Source: Paramacrobiotus metropolitanus (taxonomy: Eukaryota; Tardigrada; Eutardigrada; Parachela; Macrobiotidae). Taken from it: DNA of 64,000 nt. The notes under the pieces are model-generated. The model was not told the origin of the DNA and did no database searches. It worked only from the letters and a program-made list of their open reading frames with translations. The stretch covers positions 434,001-498,000 of the forward strand of contig NW_026570300.1 in the NCBI RefSeq assembly GCF_019649055.1, written 5' to 3'. This document shows positions 1 through 9,022 of this stretch, one piece after another (the first letter of the stretch is position 1; each line of letters opens with the position of its first letter). The translations under genes and the position numbers were made by a program.

Positions 1-301
1 GCTGACACTAGTCGCTATACTACAAATTTTCTGTAATACTTATTCCTATAACCACTACTCACCAAATGCCGTACCGCTCGAATTTATTATTATTTCTAAT
101 AATCAACTACGAGAAAGCAATAGTTTTCCGTAAACAAAGTTACCACGTAATCTCTTTCACAGGTGGATTATTCACCGACAGCACCCTTTATCACTGAGGG
201 ATTTAACCAACAGAATTCTTAAATCTTAAAACAATTAACAACAAAAAATCGAGTTACTCTACTCATTTCTAACAGGCCGAAAACGACAGAGTGTCCGTAA
301 T
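1..301. other. AT-rich flank, no gene seen
   Basis: The sequence downstream of the 302-1596 ORF (minus orientation) is AT-rich with no convincing ORF. If the retroelement extends to the left, this would be the approach to its polypurine tract and 3' LTR. I could not recognise either. Confidence 0.5.
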
Positions 302-1596
302 TCACTCAGTCTTTGGTTTCTTCCCAAACAGCTCGTGGAACGGGTAATCAAAGGGCATACTCTCCCCAGGCCGCATCTTGCGCGCTGTTCCACGAACTAC
401 ATTCTGCAGACGCTTCTCATCATTGACGATCGTACGACGAGGCTTACGGGTGATTTGGATGTAATTGATCCCATGAACCAACTTCGACCCGACCTCAGCA
501 CGTTTCTCCGCAATTTGGAAACGAGCAGTCGCGCGACACATCTTTCCGGTCGCCTTTGTCAACGCAGGCAGAGCAGTCACACGCTTGCCGTAATCCGTAA
601 TCAACCGCGTGTTACTGCCGTTGCCGTAAATGCCGAGAAAAGGGATCTTTCCCAAATGATTTCGCGCACGCGGAGCCTCTCCTCCGTGGGCGGATTCTGA
701 CAATCGCTTAATCGCAACCGGTTCACGACGGAGACAACGCTTCACCATAGCTTCCTTCGCTTTCAGACGTTGAGCCTCCGACAAGTAGTTAGGAAACTTG
801 AACTCATTCATGACCGCATCTTCAATAGGTTCCCAGTTCAATTTTCCTTTCACATTCGCAGCATTGACGCGAAATTTCTGCGGTTTTCCATCACGGACTT
901 TCTTCGGCTTGTACTTTTTGTTGTACAATTCCGCCGATATCTCCGCCAATGTCTTCGGTTTCTGTTCGGCTGCCTTCGCCGCTTTGGCAGTCTTCTTGGA
1001 CTCCTTCTTGGCCCGCTTGATATCTGCCAATTCTGCCTTCGTCGGAGTCTGCACTTCTTTATACCCGTATGGAGTGCGGTACACTACGCCTGGTTTGTGC
1101 GCTGCACGCATCTCCTCCAACTGCTGCTCTTTTGACGCCTCCGCACGCTCAACACGCTCGGCAATCAACTTGGCCGGTAGCGCTTTGTGGTTGGCGTTAC
1201 GCGGGACTCCGTTCCCGTATATCGCAGGTCCGACTGCGTCTACAAACATGTGCAGAGTTTGAAACTGCTGCCACACACACACACACACACCAAGGGCAAC
1301 AGGAGATACACAAATACAGTGTATTCCGTACCTGCATGGCTGCTGCTTGCCACTTCCGCATTCTGCTCCTGGGCCTGTGCGCCCGAACTGCTGGCTTCCA
1401 TAACTGGCTGTTCAGCCGCCACGAGGACTTGTTCCTCACCCACCGCAATATCATCTGCGGCCACAAACACGGCATCCACAGGAGCAATCTGCTTCGCCAA
1501 CTCTTCGGCCACCACCGCAACTACTGCAGGCTGACGTTGGCGCGGACGTCCAACCGGGACGATCTGATAATCGTCCGAATTCTTCTTCTCCGCCAT
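302..1596 (-). CDS. Spliced basic protein of unknown function (possible retroelement accessory ORF)
   Basis: Two coding exons on the minus strand are 1596-1332 and 1239-302. The 92-bp intron has a GT donor at gcag/gtacgg and an AG acceptor at tttgtag, and the join closes in phase to give 400 residues. The N-terminal 88 residues begin MAEKKNSDDYQIVPVGRPRQ, contain a GRPRQR motif like an AT-hook core, and then run Ala/Val/Glu-rich. Residues about 130-200 are Lys/Ala/Glu-rich and probably helical. The C-terminal half is basic and ends FHELFGKKPKTE. There is no signal peptide or membrane segment, so it is not a classical Env. I do not recognise the family. It lies downstream of pol on the same strand, which fits an accessory ORF from a spliced mRNA, but an independent host gene is not excluded. 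Confidence 0.6.
1272..1291. repeat. (CA)n microsatellite inside the 92-bp intron
   Basis: A run of about ten CA dinucleotides (GT on the coding strand) sits in the short intron of the 302-1596 gene. The intron can be read as ORF, which makes the unspliced frame look open; the repeat and the good splice sites argue that it is intronic. Confidence 0.85.
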
Positions 1597-2552
1597 ACTT
1601 CTTCCACAAAATCAATAATAGCACACTTCGTGCTGATAAATAAATAAAGTTTTCGCACAATCGTGCCGAAAAACACCGAACAGAAAGGAAAAACAGAAAG
1701 AACGTGAAAGTTCAACATTTGGAGTCTTCTGACCGTCCACACACTGTACATTGGCTATTGCCTGTGCTGTAACATAGCGATCTTCGGCACGCCTCGCCAT
1801 CGGCGAACCTTCGAAGATCTGAGTGCTTTAAGAACCCGAACTGTCCTTCCTTTTGCAAAAATTAAAAGGATCTATTGGTTCTTTAATTTATTTTTGTGTT
1901 TTGGAGTGAAAAGATCTCAAATCAGAGTTTCTGCGAGCGTCCCTCACTACCGGTGTCCGTTGCACCCCAAAACCCCTATGTGTTACCGTGCTGTACTCAG
2001 GCACGCTACGACACGACCGGAAGTACTTGGTTTCCCGTGTCCCCTGAAGTCCTAAAATTCTAAAAACTACACCCGCTTGAAGAGCGCAGGTTTTTATACC
2101 ATAAGTTTCGTTTTGGTGAGATTCCGTTCATACCGGCACTTCCGGTGGCGATCCGAAATTGGGTACGAACGCCTATGCTACAACATGCTCGCTGTATTCT
2201 GTAATACTTCGCTATGCTGGAGACGTTGTTCCTCCAATTTTTATTTCCGTTTTAATTCCCTTCTTACTTTTCTTCGACGTTTACCTTTTAAAATTTCGAG
2301 ACGATTACCATTTCCGTAGTTTAGAGATAAAACAGAGTTAATAATACACCGTTTTTCACTTATTCACAATCGTGTAGATACAAAGTGCCCACTCTGCGCC
2401 AATTTCGAAGTATTATTTACATCAACTGTACAGCCTATATAAGCGCCCTTCACCGTATTTAAAAACATCAGAAATAAAAGCAATACAATAAAAACATAAA
2501 ATTTTCCAACGCCATTTCGCATTTATAATTCGGAACGGGATACGTTTTAACT
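1597..2552. other. Non-coding spacer between two minus-strand ORFs
   Basis: No convincing gene on either strand. A TATATAA motif reads on the plus strand at 2436-2442, with AATAAA-like A-rich sequence downstream at about 2470-2500. These may be chance or part of a regulatory segment between accessory ORFs. No match to the 5' LTR was seen. Confidence 0.5.
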
Positions 2553-3356
2553 TCACAGTCGAAATTTCTTACGCTCGGGCTCGATTAACTGCAGGTTAGA
2601 CGATGATGCCTGTGCATCTTCCTGTTTCTTTGTCGATCGATAGGGCCTAATACGACCCGTTCGCCAATTCTTAGGACGCGTTCCCCGCGGTCGCTCGTCT
2701 GGGTCGCTGTCATTCAAGAACACCGACTGGGAGTTTTCCGCCTCCTTCTGAGCCATTAATTCAGAATACCATTCATTGTCATCGCTTTCTTCACCAGCAT
2801 CTATGTCCTTCTTGTCTTCATAGTGAGGATGATTCTCGAAATATGCTTTCACTTCAGCGTCAATCTCCTTCTTCTGTTGCAAGGTTGGTTGGCCATCCTC
2901 CAACCATAAGGCATAGTGGACCATCTGACTCTCTGGACCACTCGGTCCTATAGGCGCTTCAAGGCCTTCGTCCGTTAATAGAAAGTATCGCGTATGCTCC
3001 TTCTCAAGCTGTGTTAATGGAACCTTTGTTGACCCACATCCGTCTTGATTTGGCTTTTCCCACACAAATTCGCCATTTTCAACTGTTAGGCCACCAGTCT
3101 TTCTCGTCATCGTGCAATCGCTTTCTGCCAGGACCTTAACTGCTGCATCGACACGGAGACCCAAAATACGGTCTCGCTGGGCAGGTTGCTTGTCGACTTC
3201 CTTACGAAAAACTTCCCATTCGTACGGAGTCCAAATTTCATCACTGCCGGGTAAAGCTAGAAGAGTAGTTCTATCCATCTCTTCCCAAAATTCATCGGTC
3301 TGCCAAGGCAACTTAACTGCCATTCTACTTACACTGAAGTCTCGCAATTTTGACAA
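2553..3356 (-). CDS. 267-residue acidic hypothetical protein downstream of pol
   Basis: A single open frame begins MSKLRDFSVS; a second Met 11 codons later is an alternative start. The protein is Glu/Asp-rich through the middle (for example EESDDNEWYSE near residue 190) and turns basic at the C-terminus (RPKNWRTGRIRPYRSTKKQ). There is no signal peptide, membrane helix or zinc-binding pattern. An acidic body with a basic tail would suit a nucleic-acid or Gag-interacting protein, but that is only an inference. It lies 590 bp downstream of the pol stop, on the same strand. I do not recognise a family. Confidence 0.65.
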   Translation of the reverse strand: MSKLRDFSVSRMAVKLPWQTDEFWEEMDRTTLLALPGSDEIWTPYEWEVFRKEVDKQPAQRDRILGLRVDAAVKVLAESDCTMTRKTGGLTVENGEFVWEKPNQDGCGSTKVPLTQLEKEHTRYFLLTDEGLEAPIGPSGPESQMVHYALWLEDGQPTLQQKKEIDAEVKAYFENHPHYEDKKDIDAGEESDDNEWYSELMAQKEAENSQSVFLNDSDPDERPRGTRPKNWRTGRIRPYRSTKKQEDAQASSSNLQLIEPERKKFRL

Positions 3357-3946
3357 AAATTTACAAATTGTTAGCTAGGCGGAAGATTTCATACTGACTT
3401 CGTAATACCACTCTTAATTATTCACCAACTGACTTCTCGTCTTGTCACGGTACTGACCACTATACTGCAACATTGGGCTAAAAATGAACCACTGACACTA
3501 TTTGCCGTCAAGTCATATTTTTACTACACAGACCACTTATTCTGCGGATGATTCAGCAACTTTAGTCCTCGTACTACAATTTCGCTTCTCCTACACTAAT
3601 TGACACCGTTAAGCCGCGTCCATAATCATGTTTTGAAAAATGAAAAAGCTACTTCTATACTTTTACTCTGCAACGCGACTGTTTATACTCAGCACGTCAA
3701 TTGCTGTATTGGGAATGCAATATAGTGCCCATCTCGACGTCAGCTTCTATTTGCCGCTAGACTACGAACTTGCACAAAAACTTATTTCGACCGCTACGTA
3801 CTCCTAGATCAAGCTTGCTTCCTATTTATCAAATACAGCTTGCCATCGATCGGCGTTAACGAAGAGGCATTGTGTACCTCAGCCATTACACTACAACACT
3901 CAACAAGGTTATAACACTAACAAGCGCTCAGTATCTGCTCACGGAT
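3357..3946. other. Spacer between pol and the acidic ORF
   Basis: No gene recognised. The segment is about 40% GC with no long ORF and no LTR-like termini. It may carry the promoter or splice acceptor for the downstream ORFs if those belong to the retroelement. Confidence 0.5.
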
Positions 3947-6900
3947 TTACGATTTCTTCCTAGGACGACCCCTCCCACGTTTTGGTGCTGTTTTTGTTTG
4001 GACAGGAACCTGCTTGGGTTGTGCAATAGTTTTCCCTTTTTTATTACGCTCAAAATTTACCGGTGCAACTAAGGCCAACTCCTCTTCCGTCAACTCATAC
4101 GTCCCAGTGTCAGGGATTACCGGATCAGGAAGCAAAACATTCTCACCCACTACTTCCAAACCTTTCTTACATTTCAAGGGTTTCGCCGGTTTATCTTCCG
4201 ATTCCGTTTCAGGGGTTGCTTCTCTAAACGTATACGGTTTCAACCGGGACACGTGAGCCCTGTCTCGCCTGACATTGCCCTTTGCAGTAGACGTAACAAT
4301 GTAATGCGCATCATCGATTTTCTTCTCAATGACGTATCCTGAAGTCCACTTGGGTAACAGGGAATTATTTTTCCCTTTTGTCTGCCCTATCTTATGTAAC
4401 ATGACCTGATCGCCAACTTTGTACTCAACTGCCACCTTATTTTCGTCATAACGAATCTTATCCGCCAATTTGTGCTGTAATTCACCCACGTGAACTAAGT
4501 CCAGGCACTCCGCTAGTGTCTGTTGCAGTTTTTGAATATACACATGCGCCGGTATCGGATACTTCTCCACCTCTACTTCCGGTATAAAGTTGTGTATGGG
4601 TAACCGCATTTTGGTACCAAACATAAGTTCAAAAGGGGAAAACCCCGTACGATTGACAACCTTACTATTAAATGCCGCACATAGACCGGGCAAAAATGAA
4701 TCCCAATCTGTTTGCCTGTCGTTAATGTACTTCGCTATTGCTTTCTTCGCCTCGCCTACACGTTTTTCCACTAAACCATTGCCTTGTTGGTGACCGGCCG
4801 TAGTCGGTACGTGTGTAGTATCAGTAAGTGCCATTAATTCTTTAAAAACTTCGGACATAAAATTCGTCCCGCGATCACTCGTAATACTGACTGGCATGCC
4901 AAACATCATGCAAATGCGTCTGTACAAGAACATCGCCGTTGTGAACGCATCAATTGTTTTAACTGCCTCCATAACTACAAATTTCGATCCGTAGTCTACA
5001 GCGATAATTATGTTTTTATTCCCTTCTTTGCTTGTCGGAAGTGCTGGTGCTATGTCGATAGCCCAGGCCGAGCGTGGCTCAACAATCGGATTTGTCATCA
5101 TATAACCTGGCGTCGCCGTATTCTTCGGATTTATTGCCTGACACTGCACACATGATTTACAAAAACTTTCAACGTCCTGCCTCAGTCCGGGCCAGTAAAA
5201 GGTTCTGTACATTCTTAACCATGTTGCTGTTACACCCAAATGTGCACTATGCACTTTATCGTGATTTTCTTGTAAAAATTTTGTGCGCCATTTAAGGGGT
5301 ACGTAGAACATAAAAAATTCTTTACCTTCCATGCAATACCGATAATAGAGAACACCTTGTCTCAAGACAAACTTTTTCAGCTGCTTAACTTCAAATGGCG
5401 ATAATTTAATCCCATCCGCCTCTTTTTGGGCTGCTAACCGCCACCTTTGAATGGCCGGGTCTTTGGACTGCTCATTCGCCCAAAACTCTGCTTTATCGCT
5501 CGCGACTAACATATACTGTTTAATCCCTACTGAACCATTCTCACCGTTGGGCTGGCCTGACCTAGTTTCCATAGACATGCACTGAACCTTGACGGTTTTC
5601 AGCTTCGCTTCCTGTAATCTGATATCTTCGCACTGTTTCTGTAATTTTTCATCTCCATTAAAAGGCTCCCCTTGCCTATAGTCGACTTCGACATCCGACT
5701 CATTTGATGCCGGTTCGGGCTGATCACCTGGGTTACGCGATAGCGCGTCTGCTATTACGTTATCCTTGCCTTTTACATATTCAGGCTTCACATTAAATTG
5801 TTGCAGGTAAAGTGCCCAACGGCCAATACGACTTCCCATATCCTTTAGATTGTGCAAAAACGTTAGAGCTTGGTGGTCCGTGTGGACTTCGATTTTCTTG
5901 TCTCCAATAAAGTGCTTCCACTTCCTTAATGCCGATACCAATCCAAATGCTTCGAGCTCAGATGGAAAGTAATTTTTCTTCTGAGACTGGGTTAAAACTT
6001 TGCTCAAAAATGCTACCGGTTTCCATTCACCATTAATTTCCTGTTGTAAAACTGCACCAACAGCCGTCATACTCGCATCAACGTGAATCTTTGTGTTTGC
6101 TTCAGGATCGAACCTAGCCAGAACCGGTGCTTCCATCAACGCTTTTTTCAACGCCTTTACTGCTTCCTCCTGTTCAGGTCCCCATTCCCATTTTGCTTTT
6201 TTGGGAATTAATCGCTGCAACGGTTCTGCCATTTCTTGAAAATGCTCAATAAACTGCCGGTAGTAACCGACCATACCTAAAAACCGCATAATGTCTTTCC
6301 TATCCTTAAATGGCCCAAATTTCTGAACTGCCTCAGTTTTTTCAGGATCACAAGAGATTCCATTCTTATCCACTACATGACCCAAAAAACTAACTGTATC
6401 AACAAAAAACTCGCATTTTTCAGGATTTATGGTCCAGCCACACTCCTCTAAACGCAACAACAATTCTTCAATATCTTTTTTATGCTGAGCTTTATCTTTA
6501 CTATAACAAATAATGTCATCAATAAATACCAACGCGTTCTTCCATTTGATACCAACAAGTGTGAGATCCATGGCGCGCTGGAACGCGGCCGGCGCGTCTT
6601 TCATCCCGAAAGGGAGAACTCTATACTGATATTGAAAATCCTCGCCCACCATTGTGGCTTTCTGTTTATCTTCATCTTTTAATTTAATTTGCCAAAAACC
6701 GCTTTTTAAATCAATCTTGCTAAACACTGTTGCTCCTCGGAGCGCGTTCAAAATATCGTCCACTCTGGGCAGTGGGTAACTACTACCTAATAATTTGTCA
6801 TTCAGTTTTCTAAAATCAACCGTTAGTCTTCTTGATCCATCTTTTTTCTTAACTATGCAAATCGGACTTCCCCATGGGGAATTTGTCGGTTCTATGATTC

Positions 6901-8185
6901 CATCTTTTATCATTTCTTCTGTTTTGGCTCGCAGCCACTTACGATCTTCCAACGATGTGCGATACGGTGGAGTCCTAATAGGCTGACTATCTCCCGTATT
7001 TACCGGATGCTCATAAATTGTGCAACAGCCTACCGGCCTTTCTTTCGTCGGAAGTACACCTTTAGCTTTATATATTGACTTCTTAAAATCTGCCTTATCT
7101 TGCTCATCTGCTAAATTACCAAGTTTTATTTTACTAAAAATTTCCTCTATCTCCGGATTCGCTTCGTTTGTGCCCGATTTTTTTATTATGTTCATCTCAT
7201 TACATTCACAAGCTACTAATTCAGCACAAACTACGTCATGAAAGCTATTATTAAAGTCTTCAGAACCAACAGCATAAACTTCTTCAACCGGGTTCAGTTT
7301 ACCCAAAAATGTAGAATTGGCGAATCTCATTACCTTATCTGACATGTTCATCACGGGAATACGTAAACACCCATTTTCATTAACATCAATCACACCGTCA
7401 AACAGAAGTAAATTTCCAAACCGTTTACCTTCATACTCAAAGTTTTGCTCAACCAAACCATTTCTCACCAATTCAGCAATTTCAGATTCAGACTTATTTA
7501 TACGTGCACGAATCACTCCTTTAGACCGAGGTTTAATATCAACCGCAAATTGAGGAAAAACTTCCATAGTGCAAAAATCAACTGCCGGTTTATTCTGCTT
7601 TGTTGCCGCTTCATTCACAAGACGTGCCGTTTCACTGCTCACCGCAGGTACTGTTTTGTTCAACTCAAAGATAGGCTCATTCCGAAAAGCAGACTCATTC
7701 CGAGGAACAGACCCATTCCGAAGATTTCTCTTCTCAACATTCGACTGTCTAACGTTTTGCTTAACATTCGACTGAACAGGTGGAACTGACCACTCATCAT
7801 CATCTGCCGGTGCTATTCCTGAAAATGTCACTTTCTTACCGTTTTTCTTAGTCTTCGACGGCTTATCGCTCTTCTTATACGCCGCATCTACTCTATTCCG
7901 CTTAATCGGATCCAACAGACTACTCGGTAACGGATCACGTATTACTCCTGGTCTATTTACCTGAATCGGACCATCAAAATCCACTCGAGAAATAGCTCTC
8001 GCCATAGCACGTTGGTCTTCCGCTGAGACAGGTGCCTTACCAAGATCAACATCGTTATTACCTTCAGCCGGTACAAATTTTCCATCGACAAAATCTCCAG
8101 TTTCTCCTTGCAACACCGCGAATTTATTCGTGTATTTCGGATCAACCCAAGTCGCCACTTCATCTTTCGACAAATCTGACTGCAA
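3947..8185 (-). CDS. pol: Retroelement Pol: reverse transcriptase, RNase H, integrase
   Basis: An open frame of about 1412 codons. Domains in order: RT from about residue 400, with SPWGSPICIVKKKDGSRR and the catalytic FIDDIICYS box near residue 558; RNase H near 698 (IHVDAS) with the later VHTDHQALTFL block; integrase HHCC zinc finger near 980 (H..H, CKSCVQC); DDE core with D near 1060 (WAIDIAP), D near 1102 (TSDRGTNF) and E near 1137 (GNGLVEKRV); a GPY/F-like segment near 1280; and an AT-hook-like end, KRGRGRPRKKS. No protease lies here; it is in the Gag ORF. The frame opens with TTG directly after the TAA that ends the middle ORF, so there is no ATG at the border and expression probably depends on the upstream frame. 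Confidence 0.95.
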   Translation of the reverse strand: MQSDLSKDEVATWVDPKYTNKFAVLQGETGDFVDGKFVPAEGNNDVDLGKAPVSAEDQRAMARAISRVDFDGPIQVNRPGVIRDPLPSSLLDPIKRNRVDAAYKKSDKPSKTKKNGKKVTFSGIAPADDDEWSVPPVQSNVKQNVRQSNVEKRNLRNGSVPRNESAFRNEPIFELNKTVPAVSSETARLVNEAATKQNKPAVDFCTMEVFPQFAVDIKPRSKGVIRARINKSESEIAELVRNGLVEQNFEYEGKRFGNLLLFDGVIDVNENGCLRIPVMNMSDKVMRFANSTFLGKLNPVEEVYAVGSEDFNNSFHDVVCAELVACECNEMNIIKKSGTNEANPEIEEIFSKIKLGNLADEQDKADFKKSIYKAKGVLPTKERPVGCCTIYEHPVNTGDSQPIRTPPYRTSLEDRKWLRAKTEEMIKDGIIEPTNSPWGSPICIVKKKDGSRRLTVDFRKLNDKLLGSSYPLPRVDDILNALRGATVFSKIDLKSGFWQIKLKDEDKQKATMVGEDFQYQYRVLPFGMKDAPAAFQRAMDLTLVGIKWKNALVFIDDIICYSKDKAQHKKDIEELLLRLEECGWTINPEKCEFFVDTVSFLGHVVDKNGISCDPEKTEAVQKFGPFKDRKDIMRFLGMVGYYRQFIEHFQEMAEPLQRLIPKKAKWEWGPEQEEAVKALKKALMEAPVLARFDPEANTKIHVDASMTAVGAVLQQEINGEWKPVAFLSKVLTQSQKKNYFPSELEAFGLVSALRKWKHFIGDKKIEVHTDHQALTFLHNLKDMGSRIGRWALYLQQFNVKPEYVKGKDNVIADALSRNPGDQPEPASNESDVEVDYRQGEPFNGDEKLQKQCEDIRLQEAKLKTVKVQCMSMETRSGQPNGENGSVGIKQYMLVASDKAEFWANEQSKDPAIQRWRLAAQKEADGIKLSPFEVKQLKKFVLRQGVLYYRYCMEGKEFFMFYVPLKWRTKFLQENHDKVHSAHLGVTATWLRMYRTFYWPGLRQDVESFCKSCVQCQAINPKNTATPGYMMTNPIVEPRSAWAIDIAPALPTSKEGNKNIIIAVDYGSKFVVMEAVKTIDAFTTAMFLYRRICMMFGMPVSITSDRGTNFMSEVFKELMALTDTTHVPTTAGHQQGNGLVEKRVGEAKKAIAKYINDRQTDWDSFLPGLCAAFNSKVVNRTGFSPFELMFGTKMRLPIHNFIPEVEVEKYPIPAHVYIQKLQQTLAECLDLVHVGELQHKLADKIRYDENKVAVEYKVGDQVMLHKIGQTKGKNNSLLPKWTSGYVIEKKIDDAHYIVTSTAKGNVRRDRAHVSRLKPYTFREATPETESEDKPAKPLKCKKGLEVVGENVLLPDPVIPDTGTYELTEEELALVAPVNFERNKKGKTIAQPKQVPVQTKTAPKRGRGRPRKKS

Positions 8186-9022
8186 TTACTCATTACTTGC
8201 CGGATCTGGATGTCTCGGAGGACGTGTATCCCGATGCTCAGGATAACAGAACTTGCAATTAGACTCGACATGATCAATCTCAACTAACATATTCGGCCAA
8301 TAGAATTTTTCAACCAAAAGACGATAAGTCGTAGTATCTTTCAAAATTTTCTCATGCTTAACCGCCGCATGTACTGCTAAAATTAATTTAACACGCCAAT
8401 GATACGGTACAAAAATACGTGGTTTAGCGCCCCGCGCCTCATTCTTATGACACAAAACTCCATCGTAAATCGTAAACCAATTAATCTCCTCCTTAATGAA
8501 ATTTGTATCTGCCTTTTGAGGATTTAAATGCAAATGATACCAACACTTAGCGTCACCCTGCGCTCGCTGTTGTGCTCGCCAAAACATAACCTTATTGAAA
8601 TCCGCAAGACTCGGTTTCATCTCACGCGTTTCCGGATCAAGTCTCGGTATCATCCAACGTTTCCAATCAGAATCAACTTTATATTGAGCACTTTTAACAG
8701 GCACTCTCTTACCGTTATTCTGTTCAACTGGAACTACGTTCAATTTCTTACCCGCAATCGTCAGAGATTTACCGTTATTAACCGCTTTGTCGCCATTAAC
8801 TGCTGGCTGATTAATTCCTCTCTCCATAAAATGCTGATTACGTTTAACCATATTCGAATCAGGAAAAGTACGTCGCTGCACAATACTCTTATTCTGAGAA
8901 TTATTCTGAAGGGTTTGGGCGGGTGGGACCGCATAACTACGCACATTCTCAACATTACCGCGTACGTTCTCACGCTTATTTTCACCCCGCAAACTTGAAC
9001 TTGCTGGAGACACACCCCGCAA
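8186..9022 (-). CDS. Middle ORF with an extra HHCC integrase-type zinc finger
   Basis: A 278-codon frame overlaps the 3' end of Gag-protease by 262 nt in another frame and is in the same frame as Pol, separated from it only by the TAA at 8186-8188. The N-terminal half is Asn/Arg-rich. The C-terminal third matches the zinc-binding H-H-C-C pattern of retroelement integrases: VHAAVKH, then KFYWPNM, then CKFC about residue 260, followed by a basic/proline tail. Pol has its own HHCC domain near residue 980, so this element carries two. The shown Met is arbitrary, because the frame is probably reached by frameshift from Gag-protease. The frame looks functional apart from the terminal stop. Confidence 0.75.
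   Translation of the reverse strand: MRGVSPASSSLRGENKRENVRGNVENVRSYAVPPAQTLQNNSQNKSIVQRRTFPDSNMVKRNQHFMERGINQPAVNGDKAVNNGKSLTIAGKKLNVVPVEQNNGKRVPVKSAQYKVDSDWKRWMIPRLDPETREMKPSLADFNKVMFWRAQQRAQGDAKCWYHLHLNPQKADTNFIKEEINWFTIYDGVLCHKNEARGAKPRIFVPYHWRVKLILAVHAAVKHEKILKDTTTYRLLVEKFYWPNMLVEIDHVESNCKFCYPEHRDTRPPRHPDPASNE

Noticed and set aside
1069-1647. 192-codon plus-strand ORF
   Set aside because: It is antisense to the spliced minus-strand gene, crosses its intron and shows no domain.
2436-2442. TATATAA on the plus strand as part of a 3' LTR
   Set aside because: It is in the wrong orientation for the element, and the surrounding sequence does not match the 5' LTR.
302-3356. Envelope gene after pol
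   Set aside because: Neither downstream ORF has a signal peptide, transmembrane helix or fusion-peptide-like stretch.
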